Position numbers and translations under genes: made by a program | The notes under the pieces: model-generated | Seen by the model: the letters and a program-made list of their open reading frames with translations, nothing else | Database searches by the model: none | What the model was told of the DNA's origin: nothing | NCBI GenBank assembly: GCA_000328365.1 | Contig: KB301890.1 | Location: forward strand, 83,874-147,873 | Length of the DNA: 64,000 bases | Reading direction: 5' to 3' | DNA from: Capitella teleta | Taxonomy: Eukaryota > Annelida > Polychaeta > Capitellidae | Part shown: positions 47,109 to 60,500 of the stretch, one piece after another | Layout of the letters: each line of letters opens with the position of its first letter | Position numbering within the stretch: the first letter of the stretch is position 1

Positions 47109-48099
47109 TAACACAGACTGACAGAGGTAGTGAACGAGTGATCATCATCACTTGATTATCACTTATGGTCACTAATACTATTACTAATACTAGTCTACCA
47201 GTGTCGATCGAATTGTCATAACTGACGCCCTTCAAATCTATACTATAGGACTGAGTACATGCGCGTCAATGTCGGTTCTTATACTTCCAATTGGTGTCAG
47301 ATCAGAGGTGAAGCCGATTATGATTACCTCGAGAAAGGCTTCAAGAAACCTTATATTGCAAGTTCAGCTGTCAAACAAATAATGTTTACATGGAACCGGA
47401 AGATGAATGGGAATCACAACGTCTCAAGTACGTTATGACTGGAGGCCTCCATACAAAGAGTAGCGATATCTTAGTCATTTTGTATCCAAAACGCATTACA
47501 CTCATCTATTCAATTATTGTTATGGTACATACCACAACTGATGGATCCTGGAAATTGCAGAATCAATCATATTTTAATGTACACCGTAGTTTGGATAGAG
47601 GGCAACAATTTCAAATGCTTAAAATCGACAACGGATATATAAAATTTCGCTACAAAAGGGCGTTATGACCTAGTGTCATAACGCATAACGTGGATTATAG
47701 TAGTATACGTACTTTTATAACGTACCAGTACTCATATGTTCTTACTTGACCTTATTGGAGTAATCCAAATAATTGGAGCCAGCACATAATTCCAGTTTAA
47801 AAAATTTAATAATGTAGGATATATTGTACATATACAATGCTGCATTTGCACAGAACGCCATAAACAAAAACCCAAAAGCAAAAAAAAAAAAAAAAAACAC
47901 ACACAAAAACACATACATATAACTAACATCCAAATGATTTCCCATAATATAAGTAGACTTCAGCTGAATTAATAAAATGCCATTAAAAAGTCTGGTTCAG
48001 TCAAACAAAGCACACTTAATTGTGTTAATCAATTTAGTAATATAGAAGCATGGGGGCATAAAGGCTCCAAAGTCTTAATATTATTAGAACACATGGTCT
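47109..48099. other. Intergenic, 3' flank of NT5DC1
   Basis: No gene supported. Includes an A-run (about 47879-47898) and a small perfect inverted repeat CGTTATGAC / GTCATAACG (47661-47683). Confidence 0.45.
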
Positions 48100-51000
48100 T
48101 CAGCTAACATGAGCATCATCTTGCAAGGCATACGGTCGCTTCGGATAGAAGCCCCACTCCTTCGGCTCCTCGTGACGAAAACAAGGAAATTTGAAATCAT
48201 TCGGCAGATCTAGGAAAAAGTTTCACAACTCATAATATTGATTATTGCAATAAACACATTTGAATTACCAGCAATATACTCCAGTTGTGGCACAGCTACG
48301 TCCGCGTATTTGCGAATGATGAAGCCCCACAGAGTGTTCATCAGTTTCCCTTCATTCTTCTCGGGTAAATGATCGTCAGTGAAGAGAGAACCCCAGTACC
48401 GGGAAGTGAGGTATTCTTTCTCCAAATCTGATGGTTCCTGTGAATTTCAAGTGCAATATCAACTACTCCGCTATGACGGCAAATAAACCCCCCCAAAAAC
48501 ATGGGTTCAAAATTAACAAACCCTCCTCACCATTGTTCTCCTCCTTTTGCGTTTCGGCGGCTTGCCTTCGTTTCGGAGGTCATCCAATCGCTGCTCTGCT
48601 TCCATTTCCTCCAGAATGAGCAGCGTATCCCATGACGCAAATCTCTTGGAGGGATAAACATCTGATCGGATGCTGTCCCCGACAAAAAGGACCTGCGTGC
48701 AGAGCGGAAATAAATGTTATCCCGTTGTATGACAACAGAATGTGCACCTTAGGATCAGCTTTGCCTGTAACGTCTGCCAACATCTTCATTAGAGCAACGC
48801 TGTTGCCTTCCGAATACATCTCATTCTCCTTCAAATCAATCGCGGGTTCTTTGACTTTACCACCCTCTGAAATAAAAATGTCATGTCAACGTAAGACTCA
48901 AGACAACAAAACCAACCAATGCGTAGAAAATGACGATTATTGAAGAAAAATCCAGGCTTCCTTGCACAAGTCACGAATAAATCAAAATATGACCGCCAGT
49001 CCAATCTATAATAAAAAATTCCATTACTGTGCTGCAGTTTGAGAATCAGTGGGGATACCCTAAGATGAATTCCAGAGAGCATGAGGCAAAGTCATGATAC
49101 GCTGATGAGATGACGATGACTTTCTTGCCGTCCGACTTCAATTTCTTGAGCCATGATTTGACGGTTGAGTTGAGGGGAGCTAGGAACCGGCCAGTGTCCT
49201 CTTTAAACTGATCAAAAAAGCCACCACAGTTGTCTGAAGCACAAGCTTAATTAGCATCTAATATAAAGACGAAATATACATGTACCTTCAAAATGTGCAG
49301 GATTGTAAACATAATTGAATGCGTCAAACACGTCGCTCCAAAAATTATATCCATCACAACGTTTTCCATTCTCAAGTAAAATATGAGAGTAATTTCAAGT
49401 GGAATAAACAAGAAATCAAAAACCTCTTTGTCTCTTATATCAATAATTCGTGCACAAATCAGCTCAGCAGGAATATCAAAGAAATTCTCAAAAATTCTGA
49501 ATTCATCTGCGGATTGCAAATATGTAACAAATTAATGAACCAAGAACAAGAAACCAATAGGCAAACCTGCAATGTTATTCACTTTATCTATGAGATGCTC
49601 AAAGTGCGGCCAATGTCTCACATCTCCATACTCTGCACGGATCTCCTCAGTTGACATGAATGTTGTTCCGTGACTCGCCCTGAGATGTACAAATATCTAA
49701 GACTCAGGAACAAACCAGTTCAAGTTTTTGTACCTCAATATTGTTCCATCTTCTGATAATTTCAACATATTTCCTAGTTTGATGTCCAGAACTAAACCAC
49801 GACAGCTGAAACTAGAGTTCAGATAGAGATCGAAGGATTTATGCACTCACCAGAAGTCTGTGTCAAATGATTGCATCAAATCTTTTGGATAACCTTTCTT
49901 GGAGATGAGAAACTCAGCCATTGCATTGTACACTGTCTGAGAGGTTTAAAAGCAAAAAAAAGAAAAAATGAAACTATTGTATTAACCGATAGGCACATCA
50001 ATTCATAATACAGTAGTACCTGAGACTAACGAACACACCTCTAGCAAACAGTCCTCTCTAACGAACGATTTTCTTTGGACGCAACTCACTCCCATGTTAA
50101 CCAATAGGAAATCACTCCTGAGCAGCAAACACCCGAAACGCGAACAACGAACACCCCCCTCAGAAATAAAATATTTTAATTTTACATTTTTTCAATTAAA
50201 AGATTATAAAATCTTATGGCAAATGCACACAGCACGCTATTAACGATGTTCTACGGTGTTTAGAGGGTATATAGGTTGCTGTAATTATACATGTGAGCTG
50301 TTGTTTTGTGCCTGTTCGCTGTTCGCAAGTTAATAGAATTCAGCTGAGACGGCCGTGTGCACGGCGCCTGACACCTGAAGGGTGGTTTTCATAGGCTTGT
50401 AAGGTATTTAAAATGATTAAGGCTGATATGTATGTTATGTTGCACTTCATACAAGACTAAATTGCGGTCATAATTATGCTTACACAGTAGAAAACTGAAA
50501 AAAACTATAAAAAAAACTATAAAAATTGGGTGAAGTCAATTTTAGCGGGTCAATGGGCGGGGCTTAACTTTAACCTGTCAAATCAGCCAAATCGCCGTTG
50601 AGATAATATTTCGGAGTAAGCACGTGGTCACTCGACGGGCTAAAAGTTAATGCAGCAAGCAGAGGCAAGCTCCCCCGAGGTGCATGCCGACTCGCGAGCG
50701 CTGGCTCAGCGGCGGAGTCTCACGCTCGGAGGCGACGCGCGTTTCAAAGAGATGGAGTAGAGTTACAGCTCCATCAATGGAGATTAACTTATTACATATT
50801 TTATTGAAAGATAAATGATTCAATAAACTATGAATAAACATTATACTTCATTGCTGTTATTGTTGATTGGTGAATTGATGCAAAGCTAGCATGATTAATC
50901 ATAGTGACCTAATTTTACCCAACCTTGACTAACGAACACCCCCAAACTACAAACACTTTTTCTTAGATCCAGCACTGTTCGTTATTCGCAGGTACCACTG

Positions 51001-54000
51001 TATTGTGATGACCAATTTTTGTTACAATAAATTTTTTATTGAATTCAAATTTCAGTTTTTCCACATGGAGACATTCAGCATATTGTGTGTGGTTTGAACA
51101 TAGGCTATGCAACTATGCACGTCAATCTTCTTCATGTGACCCCTTTAAAAATAAAACTAATACTTTACCATCAGATATCAAACATCTAAGTCTCTTTGCA
51201 AGACCCAAAGATACTTATTCCTCCATTGAATAATAACTAAAGTGACGATAGTAAATTCAATGTCATCACTTAGGGATCATTATGTGTTCATCTCATTCTT
51301 ATCTCAGAAATTACTTTAAATGTGAAAATTTCCACTGCTGAATATTCGTAACATCCTTATCTACCTCTGGAAATGACAACAGTAATAAGGTTCCCATGGA
51401 AATAGGTCTGCAGTTCTCCTGTGAATCAGTCGCTATGCAGGGTATCGAATCAATGCTTATCGCTTCGAATATGTGCGCTATGTTTCATTCTCTCTTTCAT
51501 TCATGCATTGTGGTCGCAGATTCCTTCACCCAAAGTGGCATTTAGTGGGATATTATCCAAGAATTTGCACATAACAATTACAATACATGTCATAATACCA
51601 TAATATAATGTTATTTTTATAGATGAAACTGAAAAATTGCTTGAAATAAGATCTTTTTTTGATATCTCTATGCTTTTCTTTTCTCTCAGAATTGAACTGA
51701 TCAACGAATTTCTGTTCTGAACAGCATTTTCAAGATCTCCTGAACAGTACTGTTCATTGTGACCATCCCCCCCATCAGCTATATGATCAGGCATCACTTG
51801 ATCGTTCTTCATCCTCCTAATCCTTGGATCCCCATCTGAATGATTATGATGCCGCACTTCGAAAGTCGATTCCAATGCTTGCCAATGGAAATACAACCCC
51901 AGCAGATTATTCCCTCAATGCAAGAAGACCCTAGCGGCTCCAATGTCAGCCAGTTGCCAATTCACAACCGTCAGTCTGAAAATGTGTTTTTAGCGGCTGA
52001 GCCGCCATTATGAATTTTTGCACTCAACATTGTTCTGTCAATATACTCTTGATGAGCAAGAAGACAAAATAAAATTTTGGCAAAACCATGCATCCATGTA
52101 TCCGCAGCTGGCAAAACTTTCCAAGGAAATTTTTTATCCATACCGTATTGTCTTGGTTATACGCGCAGTGTGCTAAGGCAGAGGCTGAGAGCCTGTTAGT
52201 TTCACTTCATAGATTTTCTCACATGCTCAACATCTTGCAATAGATTTTAGTTGTTTTATAATTTTATTTTTATGTTTTTACTTTGTTTCTGTCATATTGC
52301 ATGTATATGTGAAATCAATATTATATATAGATATATATATATAGATATATATATATATATATATATAGATGCGCATTCCACAAATATCCCTTGTAAACCC
52401 GTGGAAAGCGTGTCGACACGTGGCCAATAGTTATGTAATGCTTAAAACAACAAGATGCATAGCCAGAAGAACCTGCATTGCGACAGATCAATTAACCCTT
52501 CTCATGCTAATCACGACTATTGTTGCGATGCGTTATGATTCTTCTGACTTCTTATGAGCTGTAGTAATAATGGCTCTAATGCTGTAAACAAAATAAATGT
52601 ACCAAGCATAGAGTAGGCCTTTCTTTAACACTTATTGCGCCTATCTTAGGCCCCATATTCCTCTGTTTGCCACATTAAATTCAGAATTTGTAAAACTTCG
52701 GATGTACAAGATTGAAAAAATCATATCTCAGCCATTTCTCAACATAAACTAATATTCTGTATACCAAAATGCATCTACAGATGCCAAATTTTCTGATGAA
52801 CCCATAGTCAAAAGCTAAAAAACTAAGAGAAACTGTATGTTTCATTTGATAAAACATTATTACAATAATTTTTAGAAACGTCTGCAGAAGCCATGGTCAA
52901 CTGCAATGTGTAGTAAAACATCATATTACGACATGTAATCAATGTTTCAACCATGAAATAATACCTACATCAGGTTAAAATTGCAACGATTGTGCGCAAT
53001 AGAATCTATCTGCAGAAGTTTAAATCCCCCGGCATTTAAACAGAGGTCGGCACGTTCAAAACAGAGCTGAGGCTAAAAATAAACGACGACATGGCTGAAA
53101 GTGGAAATCTAAAGTAGGTCACATCTCTGAGCATAGCCGACAATCGATATTTGTCACGGAAAGTACTGTAAAGGGCCGACTAACTTCGGGTATCTTCGGA
53201 AACGACTATTGTCGCGATTGGCAGTCACAAGAATCATAACACATCGCGATAATAGTTGCGATTAGCACAAGAAGGGATAATATAGGCCTACTCTCCACTG
53301 GTACATGATCTAGTTTACTTTTTACATGTTTATTTAAATTTAATTGGCTTATAATGTATTCATTTCATTTTACTTTAGAAAATTTCAACCTTTTACACAT
53401 GTCTTGGTTGCTTTGCACATTTACCTAATTTAATTTAATTTTTTTTTCATTTTTTTTTTTTTCATAATATTTTGTGTTTATATTTTTGTTCTAGTCTTCA
53501 GAAGGTCCTGACATTTTTTTGATTAAATTTATGTTTAGTAAGTTGATGTATCTCGTTGGTCGTTATATGGTTTCATGCCACTGTAACTTAGTCAGTGTAA
53601 GTTACTAGGCCAGCCACGAATTAGTTTAATTAGTACACTCAACAGTACAGCAGTCAGCAGTGACTGACTCACTGAGTGAGCCAGCTGATTTGACAGTCAG
53701 CTAGCTGCTAGCCACCTACTGTTAACCAGGTCGAGGCGGACCGTTGTTCGACGTACGTACCTAAATCGACGTACGTACCTAGAAGTAGGTACGGGTGTAC
53801 CTAGATCGTAGTACGCTCCATATTGCAGCTTAAAACTATACATATTCATCTTTTTCTCATAAATATTGATGCCATGTAAATTAGAAAAACATTCCCTGGG
53901 AAGCCCTGAGATATATTTAGTCGATTATGTAACATTGCTCTACTTCCTGCCTCTCCAATCGAGACACTCAGCACTCAAAAGCTGCCTGTCCATTACATGT

Positions 54001-56879
54001 ACTGCAGGTAAATTGACATAGGGAAAGAACTAAAGGGTGTAAAATGGGTTTTGAAATACCAAATTGTGCATAAACCATCCCTCTATCCACTTGACTTGGC
54101 CTCTTAAGGATTCTATGTGGCGAACAAATTATATTTGACAATGAAGAGGGGAGGGGGTAGGGCGTACCTAGATCAACGTACGCTGGCATACCTAGATCGT
54201 AGTATGGTCGACTATAAGCCATTGATGGTGTGTATACTAAAGGCATATTTATCTTCCTAAATGTGCATATACTACTATAAACAACTAAACAGATTGTCTC
54301 ATTAAATTTATTATTTGCTTTGTGGCCGTGAGATGCATGGTGATGGCACCCAACAAACTTACAAAGCAACATTTATTTGGATTTCAGATGTTGTACACTG
54401 TATTTCGCCATGCATATGAAATGATTATAGTGATATCTTAAATGCATGGGCGGCGATTTGGCAACATTTGTAAGACAAACCACTGACTCTGGAATAAACT
54501 TATAATTTGTGTCAAGTACATAAATATATATATACATATTACAGGGCTCAAAATCAGATTCAACAATTCATTTAAGAATTCATTTCAGTTACGACTAACA
54601 AAGCATCACTTAGGTAAGTAGCTGCGGTAAGCCTTACAATTGTTCCAGTTCCATCTGTTCAGAATTGTGTTGCCAGTTGGCTTTGATTCTCATTCCATCA
54701 ATACTTACCCATCCATGCTAATTTGTTAATTCGTTTTAGTATCCACTTCTGTTCTGTAGTTAAGTTTTCTTCTCTCCCACTAACCACAGGTGACAGAAAA
54801 TGTTTAGGAAGTATGTGCCCATTCAGGCCTGAGGATCCAACAATATAACATGGATATCCCAATTCCAACATGAAACTTATCACATGTAATGCATTTAGCT
54901 TTTTTTTCTGGTAGCAACTATGTAAATCATTTATACCTAGATTTCATGCATTCGTATGAAATAATGGACATGGAAGTATATTGTACATGTATTATGATTG
55001 ATGAATTATATAATACATGTTAACAAATTATAACAATTAATTTAGTGTGAGTTATTCTTCATGCTAATGCAGGAAGAGGTTTCTCCATCTACCAAGGTTG
55101 AAGAGAAGATGCTTACCAGTGCTTCCTGCAGCAACAGCAGCCAACGTTCAATGGATGAATGCACACATGTAGATTTCTCACAACTTATCCAAGAAGCAGC
55201 GGACAATATGATTTGTCCAAATAAATATACGCCATGTTTTCTGTGTTCATTTTATTTTACTACCCAATGTAAATGTACATGTACATACATACAAAGCATA
55301 CTTATACAGTCATTTACTTTAGAGAATAGATGAATCGAAGATGTTACATTATCAATATTCTGATTTCCAGGGAATAAGTCTCAGTTCTGACTTAATGAAT
55401 CATACATCCTGAACATTCAACCAGTTAACTTAATGTCTGAAATATTGATATTGAATACTGGTAACATCTTTAGGATCTTTTGTAAGCATCCGTGCATATC
55501 TGTTTTACATCTTCTGAGTTTCTTTTTCTTTTTTTCCATTTCCAAAATTCCTTCATTTCGCGCAGTGGATCACCAGGGAGAAGAATAGCCAGTGTAATTC
55601 ATGTGTAACAGTGGCATGAAAACATCATTGCATCTTCCATTGAACAGATGAGAGGGATGAGGTGCTTGCCACCTCTCTTCACTAAGTCTTCCAAGGGAAC
55701 ATCTTCAAAACCAGTACATCAAGGGAGTTTGCATCTATATCAGTGTATGAACTCTCTTCTTCATGAGGTCTCAAAATGAAATCTAACATGTGTAAACCGT
55801 GCACCAGAACAGCATTTCAAAGTACAAAAACTGGTGAATGGCAGAGTTACATCTGGAAAATCAATTGTGGATTAATTAAAGGATTCATTTAGCAGTGTGT
55901 AGAGTATTTTCACAAATTTCCAGTACCTAATATAATACTAGTTGTTGCAATACCAGGATAACCCCCCAAATTGCCTGTTCCAGCTTGTACAAGTACCACT
56001 AAGTCATGCGAATCACCAAATCCCAATATACATACATAAGGAATGTTCAGGAAACTCTTTAAATTAAATATATGCCTTTAGAATGAGTAATTAATAACAT
56101 TGTTGAACAATAAATCAATACCTAATTGAGTCATACTACGATCTAGGTATGCCAGCGTACGTTGATCTAGGTACTCCCTACCCCCTCCCCTCTTCATTGT
56201 CGAATATAATTTGTTCGCCACATAGAATCCTTAAGGGGCCAAGTCAGATGGATAGAGGGATGGTTTATGCACAATTTGGTATTTCAAAACCCATTTTACA
56301 CCCTTTAGTTCTTTTACAATCGTCCAATTACCCCAAGAGTTATGGAGTCAGGTCAACTTTGTGACTGAAGAAAATGCTAATCCGTGGATGTGACAGGAAG
56401 CTGATGCCTCCCAACGACTTTAATTGAACCAGGGAACCCCTGGGAACTATTTATAGAGCTGAACAATCACATATTCATGAGAAAATGGTGAACATGCATA
56501 GTTTGAGGCTGCAAAATGAATCGTACTTCGATGTAGGTACACCCGTACCTACTTCTAGGTACGTACGTTGATTTAGGTACGTACGTCGAACAACGGTCCG
56601 CCTCGACCTGTTAACAACCCGGTGGTATGATTTCTTAACAGCAGCTCCGAGATCTGAACGCGAGACCGCAAGATTTGTACCTGCGAATTGCGCGGAAAAT
56701 TGCAGCATTAAAATAGATTACAACATAAGGAAGCCCTTTATTATCGCTCAATCACACATGTTACATGAGTATGCGCAAATGCTCACATCGAATAACTCCG
56801 GAATATTATACTTGGCCAAAGTGTGATCAATGTCAAAGCCATAAACATCATAATCTGCAAGTGACAGTGTCTCTGCCAT
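48100..56879 (-). CDS. NT5DC1: NT5DC1 orthologue (HAD 5'-nucleotidase domain), complete, 12 exons
   Basis: Exons in transcript order: 56787-56879, 49851-49936, 49734-49805, 49567-49679, 49424-49506, 49286-49370, 49059-49233, 48917-49005, 48748-48866, 48531-48692, 48269-48437, 48100-48209. The sum is 1356 nt (451 aa; the human protein is about 455). HAD motif I is FDIDHTL with Asp16 and Asp18. The basic residue of motif III is probably in RKPGFF (about residue 252), and motif IV is GDSIRSD with Asp311 and Asp316. The catalytic set looks intact, so a phosphatase or nucleotidase is expected; the natural substrate of this family is not established. A Lys/Arg-rich patch (KPPKRKRRRTM) follows motif IV. 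Intron 1 is 6.85 kb and full of transposons; at least five others are 50-60 nt. Confidence 0.96.
50011..51000. mobile_element. Tigger/pogo-like element, non-autonomous
   Basis: Ends CAGTAGTACCTGAGACTAAC (left) and CAGTGGTACCTGCGAATAAC (right, inverted), with TA on both sides (50009-50010 and 51001-51002). The CAGT-x-GTACCT terminus and TA target are those of the Tigger/pogo branch of Tc1/mariner. It is 990 bp with no transposase. AACGAACACCCCC words recur near both ends. Confidence 0.8.
52319..52369. repeat. TA/TAGA microsatellite
   Basis: Alternating TATATA and TAGATA units over about 50 bp. Confidence 0.9.
52496..53276. mobile_element. piggyBac-like MITE
   Basis: A 781-bp unit with inverted ends of about 50 bp, CCCTTCTCATGCTAATC and (inverted right) CCCTTCTTGTGCTAATC. 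TTAA lies outside the left end (52492-52495) and a one-base variant, ATAA, outside the right (53277-53280). CCC starts with TTAA targets are the piggyBac pattern. Non-coding. Confidence 0.65.
53726..56610. mobile_element. TTAA-flanked foldback element with about 480-bp arms
   Basis: TTAA on both sides (53722-53725 and 56611-56614). The left arm (53726-54210) and right arm (56130-56610) are inverted copies. The outer tip is AGGTCGAGGCGGACCGTTG, and an inner block of about 185 nt is nearly identical (AACTAAAGGGTGTAAAATGG and onward). The middle of the arms has drifted more. Palindromic CGTACGTACC words recur near the tips and at the inner arm edges. The 1.9-kb centre has only short frames (for example 55061-55333) with no recognised transposase. 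Family open (piggyBac or Kolobok by target). Confidence 0.8.
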
Positions 56880-57528
56880 GATTAAAAGGCGCAAGCAATA
56901 TGCCGAAATAGAAATGTAATAATATGCAAAATAATTATATTAAGCAGATAAAAATGGATGTCGTCAAACGGGTCACTTGTCAAAAGCTCCGAAATGATAC
57001 GTTATGATTCTGCGTTATTGTAGCATTACTGTACTTGCATTATGAATTACTAGGAATCCTAGCTATACTATTAAAGGGTTTCCATAAAATACTAATTAAT
57101 CTTAATTTTCAACGCTCGAGCCGTTCACCAGTATTGAATGCAGTTTCAACAGAGCATGGCATTCTCTAATAATTTCACTTCATAATGTTTCAAATTCCTT
57201 TTTGTATGCAAACTGAGCCGTTACACATAACAAGTATTAACAACGGAACAAAACACAAATGAACACATGAATAGTAACAGTTTTATTTATATCATTAGCA
57301 AGGGGACTAAAACATAATTCCGCATTAATCACTTTGTGCGATTGAGATTAACAACAGTTGAGCACCGGCGCGATTTTTATAACTTATGTGAAAAAGCATA
57401 AACAAACAAGTGAGGCCACGACCGAAAGAAAAAACAAAGACTGTAGCCTCCTAAATATAGCAGATGTCCTAAATCAAATGACGGGGATCCTGAAGTTCAT
57501 GAACCGACATGAGGGCTGAATGAAATCA
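56880..57528. other. Intergenic between NT5DC1 and MPC2
   Basis: About 650 bp holding the NT5DC1 promoter side and the MPC2 3' UTR; TTTATT near 57283 could be the MPC2 poly(A) signal on the minus strand. Nothing else seen. Confidence 0.5.
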
Positions 57529-60500
57529 TTACTCCTTCAGGCTCTGTCTGTGTCTGTGAAAAGAAGAGAAAACAACCATCAATATGACCAAATTGAATTT
57601 TAGACATTGATGATGTCCAAAAATGGACAAATCAAAATGTACCACATCACAAATATTGTCTTAATATTATGAAAAACTGAAATATATGGTAGATGGGTGT
57701 GAAACTTTGAAAAACGCTCTGAAAGCTGTGTGATAATCATAAATGAAATCGTAGATGCTGGGTTTGAAGTAAATTAACATCTGGATCAAATGAGGAGTCT
57801 TCGATCGTCCTCGGCAATAAGAGAGAAAAGCTGCCAAAAGACTGTTACTATGAAGTAGCAGGAAGGGATTCTAAACGTTTTGACATCAGCTGCCCTATTC
57901 AATGGTCACATTTTAAAGCATGATTTCCCAAATTTTATACGAGGCACAGAAGCAAAAGCCTTTTATGTAAAGTCCTATAGGATCATTATATGCTTGGAAT
58001 AGAATAAATCAATAATGCATAATAAAGAAACCAATAGTCTTAAACATTACTGCAAGCATACAATGCCCATGTTTTGCAAACACAAGTAGCACGCATTATA
58101 GACACTAGATTAAACAACACTGCCTTCAATCTGTTCAGAGTTGATAAGGGGATGCTATAGTGGAAGAGTAAATATCGCGGCCGATAAGAGAATCGTGACA
58201 AAAGTGATAAAACAATCAAAAACAAATACCGATTGAAACGGTGAAATCAATAACCGCCAAACCTATTGACTTTGATCGGCTTTCAGAGAGCAGAGAGCTG
58301 TGAGATCACCCACGACGCCACGGCCGCCACACACAAACTTTGACAAAGCACCCTGTGACCTTAGGCATATTACATTGGTCTTGCTTGGTTACCACATACT
58401 AAGACTGAGCGCGAGAGACAGAACCAATAAGAGACGAAGATAATCTGCATGCCAATCCAATCATCTTTAATTATTGATGGATTGATTAGGGAAATGCCAC
58501 CACGCTTGGCTGCCGATTGGCTTGCAGCATTTGTCAACGAGACGACGACCATAAGCTTTGCCTCTCAGAAAAGGAGTGCTTTTAGCGGAGCAGCATGTGA
58601 GGAAGTGGAGACACTCAAAGGAATAAGGATGTGACCATGCTCCGAGTGAGGACTGAGCTGTGTGAGTGGTCAGTATGGCCAGCAGCAGTGGGCAAGAGGA
58701 TGAGTCAGAGGTGGGCAGTTACAGTGAGACTTTCATGCGGACGCTGCTTTATGAGGTGATTCTGTCAAAGGATTCCAATCGTCTCTTGAGTTGTTTACAA
58801 TCTGGTGAAAATGTGAGGATTGTTGACAATGAACGTGGCAGCACGTGTCTGCACCTCCTCATGCACGCGGCGCACGGTGCATGCGAGGCTAACGTCATCC
58901 CAATGGTGTACATGTTGTCCAATGCAGGAGTCGACGTGAATGCAGAGGATATTGAGGGCAGGACAGCTCTGCACTTTGCCATTCAGAAGGAGCTGGTCGA
59001 CACCATGTCTGCTCTGATCCGCGTTGGCGTCGACACAACACTCAGGGACTATAAGCAGCTGATCCGGAGTCAGGGTTCTCCCTTTGAGTTTGAGATGCTG
59101 GATATGTTGGATAAGTACGAACCAGGATTGTGGGCTGCAGTAGCCCAGAACAACACAAGCCTCGTTCACATGCTGCTCAACTCTTGGTGCAGGCTCAACA
59201 TTCACAAGAATGGAATAACTCTGCTGGAATTTGCGCGTGGCACGGGTAAAAGCACAGAACTTTGTGATCTGATTGAAGACTACGAGGTGAGTCTGGAGTT
59301 TGTGCACGCGACGCTAGCGGGAGATGAGAAGCGTATGTTGGAGTTCCTCATGGATTCCAAGCCGTGCGATCCCTCAATGATGGACATTTCTTACCAAGAG
59401 CGGTGGTGCATGCCGCTGCAGCCGAGATCTCTTCGGGACACAGCAATCGCCATGGGACACACACACGTGCTGCATCTACTACCAGAAGATGATGAATCCT
59501 CAGTAGGAACCATCGTCCCTCGCGCTGATCCAAGCCAGTGTTCAGATGACAGTGATAGCAGCAGTGGAACATCAGATATCATGACGACAGAGGCGCCGCA
59601 AGAGAAGGACTGCAATCACAACGCAGACACATGGAGGGAATTCTGTTTCCATCCTGACTCTTATCTCCACATGCCAACAGCCAGCACAATTCGAATTGGA
59701 GGTAAAAGCTTAGCGAGGCGTAGTCAGCATTACAAAGTCAATTGGGAAGAGGAGGGTAAATCACTAGGACCACGAAGCAAGAATCGCTCGATTCGTTCCA
59801 AACTGTGCGTGATCTCGTGATGAATTAAGGTGCTTGATACAAGTTTCCATGGTGATGCACGGAGTTACAAAAACAGCATTATTATTATTATGAAGGACAA
59901 AGATATTTCAGTTGAAAAACCTGCAGTTTCTATTTTTACTATTTTTCTTTTGATTTTGATGTTTTGTCAAAACCAAAGGCAATAAAGTTTTACAGGTGAA
60001 CAAACATTTACTTGGCTTTTAGCAGGGAAATCCATAAGAGATTGGTATTTATTTATTGATCGAATTGATTTTGCGTAAGTTATGATTCATGAGAATTCAG
60101 CAAAGCTAATTAGTAACACACGTTATGTAACAATTTCGCTTTATTGGGATCAATATTGATACATGTATAGCTCTCAGCGTTTACCGTATCTTCGATTATC
60201 AATAGTAGCAGATTATGTGTCATGATTCAGTCATGGGGGTGGTGATGGTTAACCATGTTAACATGTTTGCCAACCCTCATAGTCTAATCTGATTTGCAAA
60301 CAATGCGGGGGCTCTGTGTGATGAGAATAAAACTCCTCTGTGAATACCTTATAGCCTGGGGATTAGATACTTCTAGGAAATCACTGGATCAGCACATTAA
60401 CTATTGAAATCACCACCTGCCATGGAAATCTGGGATTGACTTCGTAATAATGCAAAAATTATTTCATGAAATATTCAGATGCCACACTAAAGTAAATTAG

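Larger units (their letters stand above)
49937..56786 (-). other. NT5DC1 intron 1 (6.85 kb)
   Basis: Holds three inverted-repeat elements (50011-51000, 52496-53276, 53726-56610) and a TA-rich microsatellite. Between 51003 and 52318 no element boundary or gene is clear; a 131-codon minus-strand frame at 51501-51896 resembles nothing I know. Confidence 0.7.

Noticed and set aside
48831-49082. Unspliced reading through NT5DC1 exons 7 and 8
   Set aside because: Crosses a 53-nt GT-AG intron; only the spliced join restores the conserved EFILG-LDW sequence.
51501-51896. piggyBac transposase fragment near the piggyBac-like MITE
   Set aside because: The 131-codon minus-strand frame shows no transposase motif; adjacency alone is not evidence.
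58795-59307. 170-codon minus-strand frame opposite the ankyrin gene
   Set aside because: It is the antisense shadow of the ankyrin coding sequence and resembles no protein.
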